From assembly GCA_944324645.1 (NCBI GenBank), contig CALUXB010000003.1:1-64000 (forward strand): a stretch of DNA of 64,000 bases, written 5' to 3'. Source of the stretch: an uncultured Elusimicrobiales bacterium (GTDB lineage Bacteria > Elusimicrobiota > Elusimicrobia > Elusimicrobiales > Elusimicrobiaceae). Positions 62,106 through 64,000 of this stretch are shown here, one piece after another (positions within the stretch are counted from its first letter, which is position 1; every line of letters starts with the position of its first letter). The notes under the pieces were generated by a model. That model was not told the origin of the DNA. It searched no databases and saw only the letters and a list, made by a program, of their open reading frames with translations. The position numbers and the translations under genes were made by a program.

Positions 62106-62138
62106 AAAACCCCGGCCCGCAATGCCGGGGTTTTCTTT
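62106..62138 (+). terminator. Terminator of the dnaA-gyrA run
   Basis: AAAACCCCGGC/GCCGGGGTTTT stem followed by CTTTTG, 15 bases after the gyrA stop. Confidence 0.88.
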
Positions 62139-62385
62139 TGCTTGCGGGGATATGCCAAAGGAGGCTCGGCGGCAGGCCGGGAGCCCCGGCAGGAAAGTCT
62201 CTTACGCGGCTAGTAACCTACAGAGCCCTGCATAGCACAGCACCACGTTAAAGAAGGTTTTTAGAGGTGAAAAAACGCTCTTTTTGGGCAGCGTTCCGCA
62301 GCGGAAAAACAGACTTTTTCTAGGAAGAAAAAAGAGCTTTACTTTTTCTGCCCAAAGTGCTATAAAATAACTAGGGGAGTGTGGT
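62139..62385 (+). promoter_or_regulatory. Structured spacer and promoter region of the amylase-like gene
   Basis: The first half has a GC-rich hairpin (GGCTC...GAGCC with an inner CGG/CCG). The second half has a long-range inverted repeat TTTGGGCAG (62283-62291)/CTGCCCAAA (62348-62356) enclosing two further hairpins. The extended -10 TGC-TATAAA (62361-62366) starts just after the repeat, so it may be an operator. Confidence 0.45.
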
Positions 62386-63849
62386 ATGAGGACAAATCCG
62401 CATATTTTAGAAATAAATACGCGTGCGTGGCTGGCCCGTCTAGAGGCCAAACACGGACGGCGGTTTATGTTGCACGAAATCCCCGATGGGTATTGGCAAG
62501 AGTTTAAAAACCGCGGATTTGATGCCGTATGGCTAATGGGAGTATGGAAACAAAGCCCCAAAGCCGCAGAAATTGCCCGCACTAACACCGAAATCCAACA
62601 ACAAATCCGACAAGTATATCCCGATTTTAAAGCAGAAGATATTATAGCCTCCCCGTATGCCGTATATGAATATGAAGCCGCGCCGGATTTAGGCGGTGAA
62701 AAAGGGCTGCGCCAATTGCACGAAAAACTAAACGGGTTAGGAATAGAATTGTTTTTAGACTTTGTGGCCAATCATACCGCTATAGACAGCCCCTCCGTAG
62801 ATGCGGACCCCGATTTATATATTAATACCGGCAAAGAAGAGCCCCACGCGCACAAGGATTGGTTTTTCCAAAATGCAAACGGCGTATGGATTGCCCACGG
62901 GCGGGACCCGTATTTTGCCCCGTGGACGGACACGGCCCAGCTGAATTATTTTAATCCCAAAACCAAAGAATTTATGCTTCACAATCTGCTCAAAGTGGCG
63001 GATTTGTGCGACGGCGTGCGCTGCGATATGGCGATGCTGACCTTAAACAAAGTGCACCGCGACACGTGGTGGGAATTTATTGGCGGCAATTTGCCCAAAG
63101 AAGAATTTTGGTCTATGGCGCTTCAAAAAGTGCGGGAAGCGCACGCAGATTTTAAATTTATAGCCGAAGTGTACTGGGGATTGGAGTGGGAAATCCAGGA
63201 AATGGGTTTTGACTACACCTATGACAAAGTGCTTTATGACCGCCTGCGCTTTTCCAATTCTGAAAATATTAAAGGCCATTTGGGCGCGGAGCATTTGTTC
63301 CAAATGCGCTCTATTCGTTTTACCGCCAACCACGATGAAGAAGAGAGTTTAAAAGCTTTTGGGCGGGGAAAATCCTTGGCGGCCAGCACCATTATTGCCA
63401 CGCTGCCCGGTGCGCGTATGATTTACCTCTTTCAAATGATGGGGCACCCGGTGCGCGTGCCGATACAGTATGTGAAAGATTTCTTTAAAGAAGACGAAGC
63501 CATTCGGGATTATTACGCCCGGTTGTTAAAAATCGCTTCCAAGCCGGCCTTCCACGGCGGGCAGTGGTCTTTAACGGAAGTGAGTCCTGCCGGGGGGGAC
63601 AGCGCTTCTTGCCGCAATATTTTATGCTGGACCTGGAAGCAAATGAACACTGCTTCCACGGTGGTTATCAATTACAGTGATACAGCGGCTAAGTGCTTGC
63701 TTAAAGTAAAAGCCGCCGGCGGAGAGGACGCCCAAATTACTGAAGAGTTTTCCGGCGCTGCGCAAGCAGTTACCCCACAGCTTAAACAGCAAGGCTTTGA
63801 AGTGGAGCTAAAACCGTTTGAAAGCAAAATTTTTACTTACGCCATTTAA
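62386..63849 (+). CDS. GH13 alpha-amylase family enzyme, cytosolic
   Basis: The 487-aa protein has no signal peptide. GH13 motifs: DFVANH (125-130), the nucleophile Asp214 in GVRCDMA, acid/base Glu261 in IAEVYWG and transition-state Asp317 in FTANHDEE. A C-terminal beta domain follows (about 410-487). The substrate (glycogen/maltodextrin or trehalose-like) is not shown by sequence. GGGGAG precedes the ATG. Confidence 0.88.
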   Translation: MRTNPHILEINTRAWLARLEAKHGRRFMLHEIPDGYWQEFKNRGFDAVWLMGVWKQSPKAAEIARTNTEIQQQIRQVYPDFKAEDIIASPYAVYEYEAAPDLGGEKGLRQLHEKLNGLGIELFLDFVANHTAIDSPSVDADPDLYINTGKEEPHAHKDWFFQNANGVWIAHGRDPYFAPWTDTAQLNYFNPKTKEFMLHNLLKVADLCDGVRCDMAMLTLNKVHRDTWWEFIGGNLPKEEFWSMALQKVREAHADFKFIAEVYWGLEWEIQEMGFDYTYDKVLYDRLRFSNSENIKGHLGAEHLFQMRSIRFTANHDEEESLKAFGRGKSLAASTIIATLPGARMIYLFQMMGHPVRVPIQYVKDFFKEDEAIRDYYARLLKIASKPAFHGGQWSLTEVSPAGGDSASCRNILCWTWKQMNTASTVVINYSDTAAKCLLKVKAAGGEDAQITEEFSGAAQAVTPQLKQQGFEVELKPFESKIFTYAI

Positions 63850-63878
63850 AACACCCCAGATTAACAGGGGTGTTTTTT
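63848..63878 (+). terminator. Terminator of the amylase-like gene
   Basis: AACACCCC/GGGGTGTT stem followed by TTTT. Confidence 0.87.
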
Positions 63879-64000
63879 GTGCAGCATCGTCGGTGTTTGG
63901 CGCCAGTTTTTTGTGTTTTACTTTCTTTTCTGTCCAATGAATCTAAAAAACTATTTTCTGCTGTTGTCGTATTTACTACAATAAAAGAAAGAGCTTTCTC

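Noticed and set aside
62139..62230. RNase P RNA or riboswitch (because of the AGGAAAGTC word and a GC hairpin)
   Set aside because: No other conserved RNase P regions are present and the stretch is far too short.

Overview
The window reads as the replication-origin region of a Gram-negative, oxygen-sensitive bacterium, most likely a gut-type member of the Elusimicrobiota. This is an inference from the gene set and layout, not from a database search. It rests on three scattered single-gene pseudopilins of the GFTLIELLVVVLIIGILAA type, a superoxide-reductase/flavodiiron oxygen-defence operon, outer-membrane beta-barrel proteins, Kdo metabolism (kdsC), and small secreted TPR/ankyrin proteins. 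There are no phage, IS or CRISPR features. About 66 protein genes and one tRNA-Gly(GCC) can be supported.

Layout. 0-5 kb: a partial secreted protein behind a small ORF, coaD, dgt, an ankyrin-type secreted protein, tRNA-Gly, a membrane-anchored unknown, and a yjbQ-hotdog thioesterase pair. 5-15 kb: pilin, glnA, then a long forward run pheS-pheT-coiled coil-zapA-like-rarA-xseA-xseB-tlyA. 15-26.6 kb (reverse): pilin, pth-rplY-prs-glmU (transcribed glmU to pth), pilin, membrane protein-mtaB-rsmE, rplT-rpmI-infC, a lipoprotein, a DUF2807-type protein and a secreted protein. 26.7-36 kb: nusB-ligA; M3 peptidase-coaW-squalene/phytoene-synthase-like-TPR; pyruvoyl arginine decarboxylase-agmatinase. 36-45.6 kb: a tandem pair of beta-barrel proteins, CsgG-like lipoprotein-small membrane protein-serS-TPR, kdsC, a third barrel protein, a DUF1646-like transporter, MgtC, and a DegT aminotransferase.

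45.6-64 kb holds the chromosome-maintenance core. After a gene-free AT-rich gap of about 0.9 kb come parB-parA, a spacer with three parS palindromes and DnaA boxes, lepB, a fourth parS, a glycosyltransferase, the reverse operon desulfoferrodoxin-flavodiiron protein-flavin reductase-rubredoxin, then dnaA-dnaN-dciA-gyrB-gyrA and an alpha-amylase-family enzyme. recF is not between dnaN and gyrB. DnaA boxes cluster between dnaA and dnaN and lie upstream of parA, so oriC is probably inside 48.3-55.6 kb.

The strongest non-gene signal is a promoter layout: a -10 hexamer TAnnnT, often extended by TGn, lies exactly six bases before the ATG of at least eleven genes that have no convincing Shine-Dalgarno. 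This predicts leaderless mRNAs starting at the start codon. Other genes, mainly exported proteins and operon members, have clear AGGAG sites, so two initiation modes seem to coexist. Further items are a perfect 17-bp inverted repeat centred on a pilin start codon, a hairpin plus U8 at the very 5' end of the infC transcript, and a small ORF with an intrinsic-terminator hairpin inside it that ends in an ATGA overlap with the next gene.
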